Source: Wurfbainia villosa
Taxonomy: Eukaryota > Streptophyta > Magnoliopsida > Zingiberales > Zingiberaceae
Assembly: GCA_025175895.1 (NCBI GenBank)
Contig: CM046004.1
Span: forward strand, 48,473,359 to 48,537,358
Length of the DNA stretch: 64,000 nt
Reading direction: 5' to 3'
Shown: piece after piece, positions 33,852 through 44,038 of the stretch
Layout of the letters: every line of letters begins with the position of its first letter
Position numbering within the stretch: position 1 is the first letter of the stretch
The notes under the pieces: model-generated
Databases searched by the model: none
The model's input: only the letters and a program-made list of their open reading frames with translations
Told to the model about the DNA's origin: nothing
Program-made: the position numbers and the translations under genes

Positions 33852-35558
33852 GATGTGCCAATATATTTTTGGAATTATGAAAAATAAATCAAATTGGCAC
33901 AATTTAGGTTTAGAGGTCTTAGTGTGCCATTTTGGGTTTTTGGCACACTTTGGGAAATAAGTAAGAATATGGAAAAAGGAGATTAATAATAACAAATGGC
34001 AACAAATACTAAAATTTAGGTATTATATACCTTATATTTTATTTTCCATGCTTGATTTTCCATATAACATGCCATGACATCATATCTACTTTTAATCATT
34101 TAATATGTCATGATCATGCTTAGGATTAAGATTAAAATGTCATGTATGCTTAAATTCCATCTTATGCCATGACATCATAATTATGAGCATGTGTTTATTT
34201 ATATCATCATTAATTCCATAATCATTCATGCATTAAATATGATTAAAATTGAGTTAAGGACAATGACATGACTTGAAGTCCCATTTATAAGGGAATCAAG
34301 TAGAGTTACCTTAGAAAATGCATGAGGCCCTAGATTAGGAGAACAAAACCCACATCTCACAATCACATTGACTTGACTGTATTTTATATATCATAGATAC
34401 ATGTGAGATGCTAGGATATGAGTTAAGTTCAAGGTGCATAGTTTTTGCATCTAGATGAACTCAAACTTATCTTATATTATTGGTGGATCATTGGGAAAGC
34501 TTATGTTCAAGCCATGTACATTAAGCCCAAAGAATATGATCCAATATAGGTTTTTAAAAACATTTTAAAATCACTTTGGAAAACCTTGGTGAAGTCTATC
34601 TTTTGATAGCAATCACCATTGATGAAGTTGATACAAAGTGAGCTAGAACATTGAAGTTTTTCTTCACTTTTGTACTTTGTATCATTTTTACTATTTTATG
34701 GGTAAAATATTTTTCAAATATTTTTTGCCCATTGTATTGTTCATAAGTATTATACGTATAAAGTTTAATGATTTTTCGAATTAATTATAATTATTTATGA
34801 ATTCTTGAATTTCGATTCTGATAATTGAAAATCAGATTTTTTTTTAGTTATCAGTCGACTGCCCTTGTTGGTAGTCCACTGATAGGCACGACAGTTGGCT
34901 GATGCCTGATAAAGTCGACTGCCAATGCTGACTTCGGGAAAACAAGATATGTTTAGCCCAATTTCAGCTTTGGTAAGGTTCCCTACCCACTCCTAACCCT
35001 AGGATATGCTTTGGGAAGCATTATAAAGGGTGAAAATTCATTGGACATGGATTAGGAGAGTTGTTAGGGTGATTTATCAAATTTAAGGTGTGGAAAGTTC
35101 AATTTTGAACTTTGGACCTTATTTTTGATGGTTTAGAGTTTCTATTGGATTAGAGACTTCCCAAGGACGTTGTTGGTGCATTGGTCAAGGGGGAGCAAGC
35201 CTTTAGGGGGAGGTATCCATCATGGGATGATGGATGGTATTTTTCCTCATGTGGGAGAGAAATGGGAAATTGAGATACCCAATTTGGAAATTGGGAGAGT
35301 GTGTAGGATTGCTTCTGTTGAGTGATATGGGACTTATCACTAAGAAGATTGTAGGCATCCTAGAGGTTTTTGGACCAAGAGGGAGATTGTAAGATCTCAT
35401 TGGGATATGAGACATTAACCTCTTTGGAGTGAACCTTTTTGATGTATGTCAAAAAGGTGGAGAATGTTAAAATTACCAATTGGGGATAATTAATAAGGGA
35501 ATTTAAGTTAGGGGCCTAACTCAAGGGTGTTTTTGTCAAACATCAAAAAGGGGGAAAT
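33852..35558 (+). other. Non-coding 3' region of element D with polypurine tract
   Basis: It is 1.7 kb of AT-rich DNA with no usable frame. It shares blocks with the 3' region of A (near 11450 and 11900). It includes CAGTCGACTG-like motifs at 34850-34925 and ends AAAAAGGGGGAAAT at 35546-35558 next to the LTR. Confidence 0.75.
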
Positions 35559-36061
35559 TGTTGGTGCAATTGGCCCAAGTCACGATTGACCGGACTCGAG
35601 TTTGACTCTAGTAAGTGTTATGATGTTTCACATGGATGTCTAACATTGATGTCAGACATGTGTTGGGGAGATTGCTGATGCAATCGACCTAGGTTAGTAT
35701 TTGATGTTTGACTATGGTTTGACCATTATCATGGGAAAAGTCCAAGTCTTGAGTACTTGACATGTAAAGTCCAAGCATGGGTCTTGGGAAGGTGAAAGTC
35801 TAACATGGGTTGGCAAGGAAAAGCCAAAGCATGGGCCTTGGCATTGAAAGTCCAAAATGGGTTGGCAAGGGAAAGTCCAAGCTTGAGTCTTAGCAATTGA
35901 GAAGTCCAAGGGAAATATTGGCGGTGTAAGGTCCAAGCGGGAGTCTTGGCAGCATAAGTCCAATGGTTGGTGGCGTAAAGTCCAAGCGGGAGTCTTAGCA
36001 GCGTAAGTCCAATATGCCTTGGCGGTGTAGACACCATTAGCATGACAATAGCCGATAGAAG
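35559..36061 (+). repeat. 3' LTR of element D, first part
   Basis: It starts TGTTGGTGCAATTGGCCC and matches the first 500 bp of 30387-31909. It is cut by element E, with target duplication AGAAG at 36057-36061. Confidence 0.9.
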
Positions 36062-37079
36062 TGTCACGCCCGCCCTTTTTGGACCAAGAACCCGGAGGGG
36101 TGGCGCGTGACGCGACCGTACATACATACATTACATACAGCGGAAGATTTTATACATACTTCTTAATTCTTACAGCGGAAGACTTTAGACCTTTTTTTTT
36201 TCTTTTAAAACATAAACATGCATTGACATATATATATACATATATATATATATATACTTCTTCTTTTTAACATAGAGTATGCTTCATAACATGTATAGAT
36301 ACTTCTTCTTTACTTCTTCTTATCAACATAGAGCATGCATCATATATATAGATACTTAGTGCTTAGTTCAGGTTCATAAACATCATCGTCATAAGCAGAC
36401 ATAAGTAAGGACATCCATAGACATCATCATCATAGGTAAACATATATATATATAGACCTAAAAGATCCTCTCCACCATTCCACTACCACACACATTGGCC
36501 CCTCCTGCTGCTCCCTTTAGTTTATCCATCCCTTACCCTTATCTGCAGTACGAGGGAAAGATAAACTATAAGCACATAGGCTTAGTAAGATCCTGTTCTA
36601 CTCACAAAAACCATACATCAGCATTAATCATGGCATGTAACATAGTAACATGAGTAAACATAACATGCATAATCCACAACTTAGCAGCATAACATGAATA
36701 TATACATGACTGCAATATAACATGTAACATACATGGCGTCATCAACTTAACATATAGCATAAGTAACATGAGTAAACATAACATGTATCATCCATAACTT
36801 AGAGGCATAACATGAATATATACTTAATCAAACATAACATGCATCATATGTAACATAGCAACATGTACCTGACATATCAACATAACATACAACCTATGTA
36901 ACATAATGGCGTAAACATGACATTTCAATCATAACATGAGAATATAACAATCAATCAGGTAAACATATGCAGGATGCTTTTGAAAACATAAATTTTAGGT
37001 ACGTAAACATAAATCTCAACATATTTGGGCCCGGCATTGTACCACTTCTTCATTATCATAGCGCGCATCCCTAAATAGG

Positions 37080-37330
37080 CCCGAGGTAGCAAGTCTCGAA
37101 CCTAATAGGTTACTAGGACCGATCTTACTCCGTCGACCTAGGGCAATCGTCATAGCATAGAAGCCCATCCTAGGCCCGAGTCTTACTCCATCGACCTAGG
37201 GCATCTTGGAGCCCATCCCGTACTAGGCCCGAGTCTTATTCCATCGACCTAGGGGCAATCATACATAGAAGCCCATCCTAGGCCCGAGTCTTATTCCATC
37301 GACCTAGGGCATCTTAGGAGCCCATCCCTT
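37080..37330 (-). repeat. 'aggcccgagtcttactccat' repeats in the E LTR
   Basis: About four imperfect units of 45-65 bp include 'cgacctagggcatcttggag' and 'cccatcc'. The counterpart in the other LTR is at 45100-45345. Confidence 0.82.
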
Positions 37331-37829
37331 CTTGGACCTTGTTAATGTCTTGGTACAAGCCATGCAGAAGGTAAAATACTTATATGCTTATTTTATAACA
37401 TAGCTTATTTCATTTTGCAAACATAGCATACTTCATTTCATAACACATCATGCTTCACTTCATGAACATATCATCTTTCATTTCATAAACATACCATACT
37501 TCATTTCATAACATATCATTCTTCATTTCATCATCATATCATACTCATGTCGTTAAGATATCGTTTTGTTTCATTTCATAATCTTATCGTTTTCCATTTC
37601 ATAACATATCTTAAATATCACATACACATAGGCATGGCATAAGGCATGGCATCAAAAGTAAGTAAACACTAACCTAAGGCATGTTATCTTCATCTAGTAT
37701 CATTTAATATCACAAGTCAACATGAATTCACCCAACAATAAACACATGTTAACCTAATTCATCTAACATAACAACAACTTCATAAGCATATAAAACTTGA
37801 GTTAAAACTTAATTTAATCACCCAAAAAT

Positions 37830-38700
37830 ACATGATGGCCGAATGGTCCATAGGGGTTTCTAGGGTTATCTTTTAACCTAATTCATTTAACATACTAACC
37901 ACATCATAAGCATGCAAAAGCTTCATTGAATCACCACAATATAGGGGTGGCCGAATGTCTTTATAGGTTTCTAGGGCAAGTCCTTTACCCTAATTCGATT
38001 AACATACTAACAACATCATAAGCATACAAACATGGAATAAAGCTTCATTGAATCATCAAAATATAGGGGTGGCCGAATTGTCCTTGTTGGCTTTTGGGGT
38101 TAACTTTTGACCTAATCCATTTTAAATCCTAGCATCATCATATAGTTACAAAACATAGCATGGAACTTCATTGGAACCTTAAAAACATGGCTTGGCCGAA
38201 TGGACCTTGGTGGCTATTAGGGTTGGCTTTTGTCCTAATCCATTTTAAATCCTAACATCATCATATAGTTCCAAAAACATAGCATGGAACTTCATTGAAA
38301 CCTTAAAAAAACATGGCTTGGCCGAATGGACCTTGGTGGCTATTAGGGTTATCTTTTGTCCTAATCCATTATAAATCCTAACATCATCATATAGTTACAA
38401 AAACATAGCATGGAACTTCATTGAGACCTTAAAAACATGGCTTGGCCGAATGGACCTTGGTGGCTATTAGGGTTAGCTTTTGTCCTAATCCAACTTAAAT
38501 CCTAACATCATCATATAGTTACAAAAACATAGCATAGAACTTCATTGAAACCTTAAAAAAAACATGGCATGGCCGAATGGATCTTGGTTGCTATTAGGGT
38601 TAGCTTTTGTCCTAATCCCTTTTTACATCTTAACATCATCATATACTTACTAAACATAGCATATAACTTCATTGATAAACCAAAAACATAGCTTGGCCGA
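37830..38700 (-). repeat. About 125-bp tandem array in the E LTR
   Basis: The motif 'ggcttggccgaatgg' recurs at 38189, 38315, 38439, 38565 and 38691 (spacing 124-126 bp), with more diverged units at about 38071, 37948 and 37836. The units share 'ctaatccattttaaatccta' and 'acatagcatggaacttcatt'. The same array is at 45850-46720 in the other LTR. Confidence 0.9.
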
Positions 38701-39250
38701 ATATAACATATAGATCTCTTTTACAACCATCAATCGAAGCTACTCGTATGCAGGTGAGGGATACTTACATCCTTTGCTTTGCTTGTAGTGTGAAGATAAC
38801 CTAAGGAACCAAACCTAGCCTTTGCTTTCTTGCTTGGATGAGGTTCGGCCAAGGGGTGAAAATGGGGAGGGAGAGCTCTGGGATTCGGTGAGGAAGAAGA
38901 AGAGAAGAGGAGAAAACAAATTTGCTAACTCATGCCCCCTCATTTCCCCTATTTATTCACTTAGAGAGTCCCTTGATCTCCCTTACACTTAACCATAATT
39001 TCCCCTATTCCTCTAATGATAATATCCTATTGGGCTTATGGTTAGTGGGTGCATCTATAGGGCTTGGCTATCTCTAGAGGTTTGGGGTTCAATTCCTAGG
39101 CCTTGCATCTCGTTTTGGCTTATTTTCTTTTATTTTTGAAAAGGCCCACATAAAGCCCATTATCATCAAGCCAAAAATTCTTGTAAAATTGCTAGGAATT
39201 TTACGGGCGTTACAATCCTTCATACTTTTTAAAAGTTTCGTCCTCAAAAC

Positions 39251-39517
39251 TCAGAACAATTGTGGGTACTTCTGCTTCATGTCCTTCTCGCGTTCCCAGG
39301 TAGCTTCCTCGTACCGTTGATTCTGCCACAAGACCTTTACTAAGGGCACCTCTTTGTTCCTTAGCCTCTTGATTTCTCGGTCTAGTATCTGGATATGCCA
39401 ACTTTCAATACTCAGGTCCTCTTGAACTTGTATTGTTTGTGGCTCGATCACTTGGTCCGTACTGGAAATGCATTTCTTGAGCATAGAGACATGGAACACG
39501 TTGTGAATAGCCGACAT
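39251..39517 (-). pseudogene. Element E chromodomain at the C-terminus of integrase
   Basis: The frame of 88 residues starts 'MSAIHNVFHVSMLKKC' (the end of the integrase GPY/F module) and ends with the chromodomain: 'ILDREIKRLRNKEVPLVKVL' followed by 'WQNQRYEEATWERE' and 'YPQLF'. The aromatic and acidic positions of chromoviral domains (W, E-A-T-W-E) are present. It would steer integration to particular chromatin. It is separated by a frame change and a stop from the preceding integrase frame, so it is not expressed as part of an intact polyprotein in this copy. Confidence 0.85.
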
Positions 39518-39594
39518 CTCTTGAGGCAGCTCTAGCTTGTAAGCTACCTTGCCAATCCTCTACAATATCGGATACGGTCCCACGTAGCGTGGAC

Positions 39595-41128
39595 TCAGTT
39601 TACCCTTCCGAATCTCATCACTCCCTTCATAGGAGCCACTTTGAGGAATACTAGGTCCCCAACTTCGAATTCTAACGGTCTACGCCGCATATCCGCATAG
39701 CTCTTTTGTCGGCTCACGGCGGTTTCAATTCTCGCGGATGTTCCAACATCTGGTGTCGTCGATGAAATCCGTCTGGAGTCCCATACTCTTCTTTTCACCA
39801 CCCTCGTACCAGCATATGGGAGATCTACATTTCCTCCCGTATAGAGCCTCGTAGGGTGCCATTTCAATAGTAGCTTGGTAGCTATTATTGTAGGCGAATT
39901 CTGCCAAACATAAGTATCGGCACCAGCTACCTTTGAAATCTAGGGCGCAGGCTCGTAACATATCCTCCAGTACTTGATTTACTCTTTCGGTCTGTCCGTC
40001 CGTTTGGGGATGGAAGGTAGTACTGAACAACAGCTTCGTGCCTAGGGCCTTCTGAACACATTCCCAGAAATGGGAAATAAAGCGACCATCTCTGTCAGAA
40101 ATGATGGTCTTAGGAATTCCATTTAGTCTGATAATTTCCCTAGCATATAAATGAGCCAGTTGCTCCGTCGAATAGGTCATCTTGATTGCTAAGAAGTGGG
40201 CGTACTTCGTCAATCTGTCCACAATTACCCATATAACATCATAACCATTTGTCGTCTTGGGCAATCCTAAGATGAAATCCATAAAAATGTCTTCCCATTT
40301 CCATTTTGGAATCTGGGTCGGCTGCAGTGTTCCTCCTGGTCTTTGGTGTTCTGCCTTAACCCTCTGGCAGGTCAGGCAGGTACTGACACACTGAGCCACA
40401 TCTCTTTTCATTCTGAACCACCAGAACTTTCGTTTCAGGTCTTGGTACATCTTGGTGGTTCCAGGATGCATCGCATAAGGAGTTCCGGGAGCTTCCTCAA
40501 ATATCTCCTTCCGTAATTCTGGATCGTCGGGAATACACAAGCGATCCCTGAGGTAGAGTACTCCACTATCAGAGATCCGAAACCCGTCGTCCTTTCCTTC
40601 TAAGACCTCTTGCTTGATCCTATGAAGGCTTGGGTCACGGGCTTGCTTTTCCAGTATATCATCGAACAGCGTCGGTGCTATCGTCATGGTCGAGAGCTGT
40701 CCAGAAATGATTTCAACCCCGTAACACATAATCTCTTTTTCTAAGGGCCGAGATAACACTGATAGAGACATCAAGGTGGCGCAGGACTTCCTGCTGAGTG
40801 CATCATCCACCATGTTAGCTTTCCCCGGATGGTAGAGAATCTCACAGTCATAATCCTTGACAAGCTCGAGCGATCTGCGCTGTCTCATGTTCAGGTCCTT
40901 CTGTGTGAAGAAATATTTATGACTCTGGTGGTCTGTATAAATCCTACACTGAGCTCCATAGAGATAATGCCTCCATGTTTTGAGAGCAAAGACCACGGCC
41001 GCTAGCTCTAAATCGTGGGTGGGATAATTCCTTTCATGTTCCTTGAGTTGCCTAGAGGCATAGGCAATGACCTTATCATTTTGCATAAGTACAGCTCCGA
41101 GTCCCAACTTAGAAGCGTCACTGTACAT
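39595..41128 (-). pseudogene. Element E RNase H and integrase
   Basis: The frame of 467 residues (41128-39725) starts in RNase H, with catalytic positions in 'MYSDASKLGLGAVL', 'DLELAAVVFAL', 'IYTDHQS' and 'NMVDDALSRK'. Then comes the integrase zinc-binding module (H-H-C-C: 'MHPGTTKMYQDLKRKFWW', 'CVSTCLTCQRVKAEHQ') and the DDE core: 'DRLTKYAHFLAIKM', 'TIISDRDGRFISHFW' and 'FHPQTDGQTERVNQ'. The GPY/F-type module begins in an overlapping frame (39867-39595, 'FEVGDLVFLKVAPMKGVMRF'). Catalytic residues are all visible. A frame change near 39725-39870 and another between RT and RNase H break the polyprotein. Confidence 0.9.
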
Positions 41129-42281
41129 GTCGAAGCCTTCATTACTGTCCGGAAGAGCAAGGATTGGAGTGCTGGTCAGTATCCTTTTTAATTCTGTGAA
41201 ACTCCTCTCATGACGTCATCCATTCATATTTCTTGTTCTTTACGGTGAGAATTTGTCATAGAACAATCTCTACAAACTTCCGGTAGTAGCTTGCTAGCCC
41301 AAGAAAGCTTCTGATCTCGCTGGCATTCTTTTGTCGGTTCCAATTACTCACGGCTTCAATCTTTATTGGGTCTACCATCACTCCGTGCTTGGATATCACG
41401 TGACCCAAAAATGATACTTGTTCAATCCAGAACTCGTATTTGGAGAACTTTGCGAATAGCTGCTTTTCCCGAAGAATATGCAATACCACATTCAAGTGTT
41501 CTGCGTGCTCCTCGGGGGTTCTCGAATATATCAGTATGTCGTCTATGAAGACGATCACAAACTTGTCGAGGAATGCCGAGAATACCCGATTCATCAAATC
41601 CATGAACAGGGCAGGTGCATTCGTCACTCCGAAGGGCATAACTACGAACTTGTAATGTCCATACCTTGTCTGGAAGGTCATCTTTGGTATATCATCTGGT
41701 TTCACTTTTACTTGATGATAGCCGGACCTCAGGTCAATCTTAGAGAAGACGGCGACACCCTTTAGTTGGTCGAACAGGTCATCAATCCGCGGTAAAGGAT
41801 ACCGGTTCTTGATCGTCACATTGTTCAACGCTCGGTAGTCTATGCACATTCGCATAGACTCATCTTTCTTCTTCACCAACAACACTGGAGCTCCCCATGG
41901 AGAGCGACTTGGGCGAATAAGTCCCTTGTCGAGTAACTCCTGTAGCTGTCCCTGAAGTTCCTTTAATTCAGTCGGCGCCATATGGTAAGGTGCTTTAGAG
42001 ATCGGGTTAGTACCAGGAATCAACTCGATCTCAAATTCAACTTCTCTATCTGGGGCTAACCCTGGTAGTTCATCTGGGAATACCTCTGGGTAGTTGCATA
42101 CAACCCTGACATCTTCTAAGCCCGATCCTCGACGACTTGTATCAACTATGTGGGCCAGAAACCTAGTGCATCTGCTATCTAACATCTTGCGTGCCTGTAG
42201 GGCTGATAAAATATTATTGACTCTTCTCCTTGGTTCTCCGATAAATTCAAACATAGGTTCCGCCTCCGGCTGGAATACCAC
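41129..42281 (-). pseudogene. Element E reverse transcriptase
   Basis: The frame is 341 residues (42281-41256): 'YPEVFPDELPGLAPDREVEF', 'APYHMAPTELKELQGQLQEL', 'RMCIDYRALNNVTIKNRYPL', 'FSKIDLRSGYHQVKVKPDDI' and the active site 'FVIVFIDDILIYS' (FIDD, both aspartates present). It then has 'LFAKFSKYEFWIEQVSFLGH' and 'IRSFLGLASYYRKF'. After a stop near 41256, 'KYEWM' and a shifted 'RSFTELK' lead on to RNase H at 41128. It follows protease in the same frame after one TAA. It would copy element RNA into cDNA. Confidence 0.9.
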
Positions 42282-42656
42282 TTATCTTTTACGACACTCG
42301 ATTGAAGCACCATACTTGCTTAAGAAATCCATGCCCAATATAATATCATAATCCATGTGAGCACTATCGGATCGCGATGGGAGTTCTCTGTCTGCAATTC
42401 TGATGGGTGCGGCTCGCAGCATATGAGTGGAGGGCATTACTTCTCCCGAGGGCAAAGTGGTTAAGAACTTGCGATCTAGAGCTTGTGGTGGTATGTCTAT
42501 CTCTCCAGTAAAGTGTGTAGAAACAAACGAATGTGTTGCCCCTGTATCAAATAATGCAGTAGCATGCTGATAGAAAATAATTATCTGACCTGTGACAACT
42601 ATAGGGGCGTCCACCACATCTTCTTGGGTGAGAGAGAATACCCTGGCATCTTTCAA
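42282..42656 (-). pseudogene. Element E aspartic protease
   Basis: The frame is 124 residues with the active site 'LFDTGATHSFVS' and the C-terminal 'YDIILGMDFLSKYGASIECR' segment. It ends at a TAA (42282-42284) directly in frame with RT. Gypsy polyproteins read through here, so this stop is a point lesion. Upstream it follows gag after a frame change at about 42660-42770. Confidence 0.88.
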
Positions 42657-42670
42657 AACTGGTGGGGCTT

Positions 42671-43722
42671 CTAGTCTCCCTTAGGTGTCAGGGTTCCTTG
42701 ATTGCGACTGCATTCGATGTAAGCGTGGAGGAGCACTCCTGGGCTGGGCATACAGCTGAGGAGGTGCCTGAACCTAAATAGGGCAGTCCCTGATTCTATG
42801 TTCCGTCCGCCCACAGTTGTAACATCTATTTGTGCCTTGGTAGCATACTCCCGGATGTATCTTTCCACATGTAGTACACAGAGGGATCCTGGGCTGCTTG
42901 TTTGTTGGACCACCTTTAGGATCCTCCCATTGTCTTCTCTTTCCAGTGGGGTTCCCTTTCCAATTACTATGGTTCCTCTTACCTCCCGACTGGGCCTGAC
43001 CCCTGCCTTCACTCAGTTCTTTCTTTTGCTGATTAATGTTGTTCAGGTAATGCTCGATAATCAAGGCACTACTGAACAGCTCCTCTACGGTCTGCGGTCT
43101 ATGAACTCCGCCGGCCACATTCAGAGCTATTTCTGGTCGGAGCATCTTCAGCATGAGTCTGCCCCTTTCTCTTTCCGTGCTGACCAACTCTGGCCATAGA
43201 CGTGCGAGTCGGTTGAATCTCTTCACGGCTTCGCTGACCGATAGGTCACCTTGTCGGAACCCAGTGAACTCGTCGTAATGCTTGTTGGTCACCCTCATGT
43301 GGAAGAATTCTTCGAAGAACTCGTACTCGAAATCTGTCCATCTCATCTGATTTACATGTCTCTTTGCTTTAACCCATTCCTACCACATCCGAGCAACTCC
43401 CGTAAGGCAGAATGATGCACACTTAATCTTCTCGCATTCGGGCCAGTCCAGTAGCTCCACGATGCTTTCCACTGTCTTGAACCAGGCCTGGGCATCCCAT
43501 GGTTCACCAGTACCAGAGAAATTTTCCGGCTTTAGTCTCTGCCACTGGATCAGGTAAGCTTCCTGTCGAACCATCCGATCGGGGCCCGTTGGTGGGGCAG
43601 TAGGGTTTCCTCACTGATTCATTAGAGTATTTATCACTTGTTTTTGTTCTGTGACTTGTCGCTGGAGTTCTGTGACTTGTCGCTGGAGTCCATGTGTGTC
43701 TTCCAGACATGTTTATCTTCAT
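42671..43722 (-). pseudogene. Element E gag
   Basis: The start is at the ATG ending at 43712 or 43722. Retrotransposon gag motifs in successive frames are 'PENFSGTGEPWDAQAWFKTV', 'CEKIKCASFCLTGVARMW' (then TAG at an expected tryptophan), 'FEYEFFEEFFHMRVTNKHYD', 'FTGFRQGDLSVSEAVKRFNR' and 'EELFSSALIIEHYL'. The zinc knuckle 'CYNCGRTEHRIRDC' has all four C-C-H-C ligands. The last stretch is proline-rich. Two or three lesions separate these parts. It would form the particle and package RNA. Confidence 0.87.
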
Positions 43723-44023
43723 ATATTAAAGTAAAGCTAGTATAAGTTTTCGTTCGTTGACCTACGCATAATTAGACTAAAGCTAGCATAAAGTCATTTT
43801 AAGCTTAAGGCATCATTCATGTTCCCATGCATAGTTTAAGCTTAAGGTATTTTATATCATACATGAACAAGCATAAGGGTATCATACATATTTTCATGCA
43901 TATTTAAGCTAGAAACATTTCCTATCATACATGAGAAAATTTTAACAAAATTAGAGTAGACATAGAATTCTTACTTGGAGCGGCAGGATTTGGAGCTTGA
44001 TGTGTGTGTAGTGGAAAGCGGAT
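43723..44023 (-). other. Leader of element E
   Basis: It is about 300 bp of AT-rich untranslated sequence between the primer site and gag, with 'taagcttaaggtat' and 'tatcatacatgaacaag' partial repeats. No gene is seen. Confidence 0.6.
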
Positions 44024-44024
44024 C

Positions 44025-44035
44025 CGCTCGATACC
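44025..44035 (-). other. Primer-binding site of element E
   Basis: On the minus strand TGGTATCGAGC lies a few bases after the 5' LTR end near 44039. It is of the initiator tRNA-Met type with one change. Confidence 0.75.
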
Positions 44036-44038
44036 AAC

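Larger units (their letters stand above)
36062..39214 (-). repeat. 3' LTR of element E
   Basis: It is 3153 bp. On the plus strand it runs tgtcacgcccgcc...gggcgttaca. It contains (TA)n at 36226-36254, 'taacatgagtaaacataaca' repeats (36640-36960), a 'cccgagtcttactccatcga' array (37080-37330) and a tandem array of about 125 bp (37830-38700). Small frames inside are not conserved coding. Confidence 0.9.

Noticed and set aside
36180..36260. (TA)n and T-rich run as a possible origin or matrix attachment site
   Set aside because: It is a simple repeat within the E LTR, present in both copies. Nothing supports a specific role.
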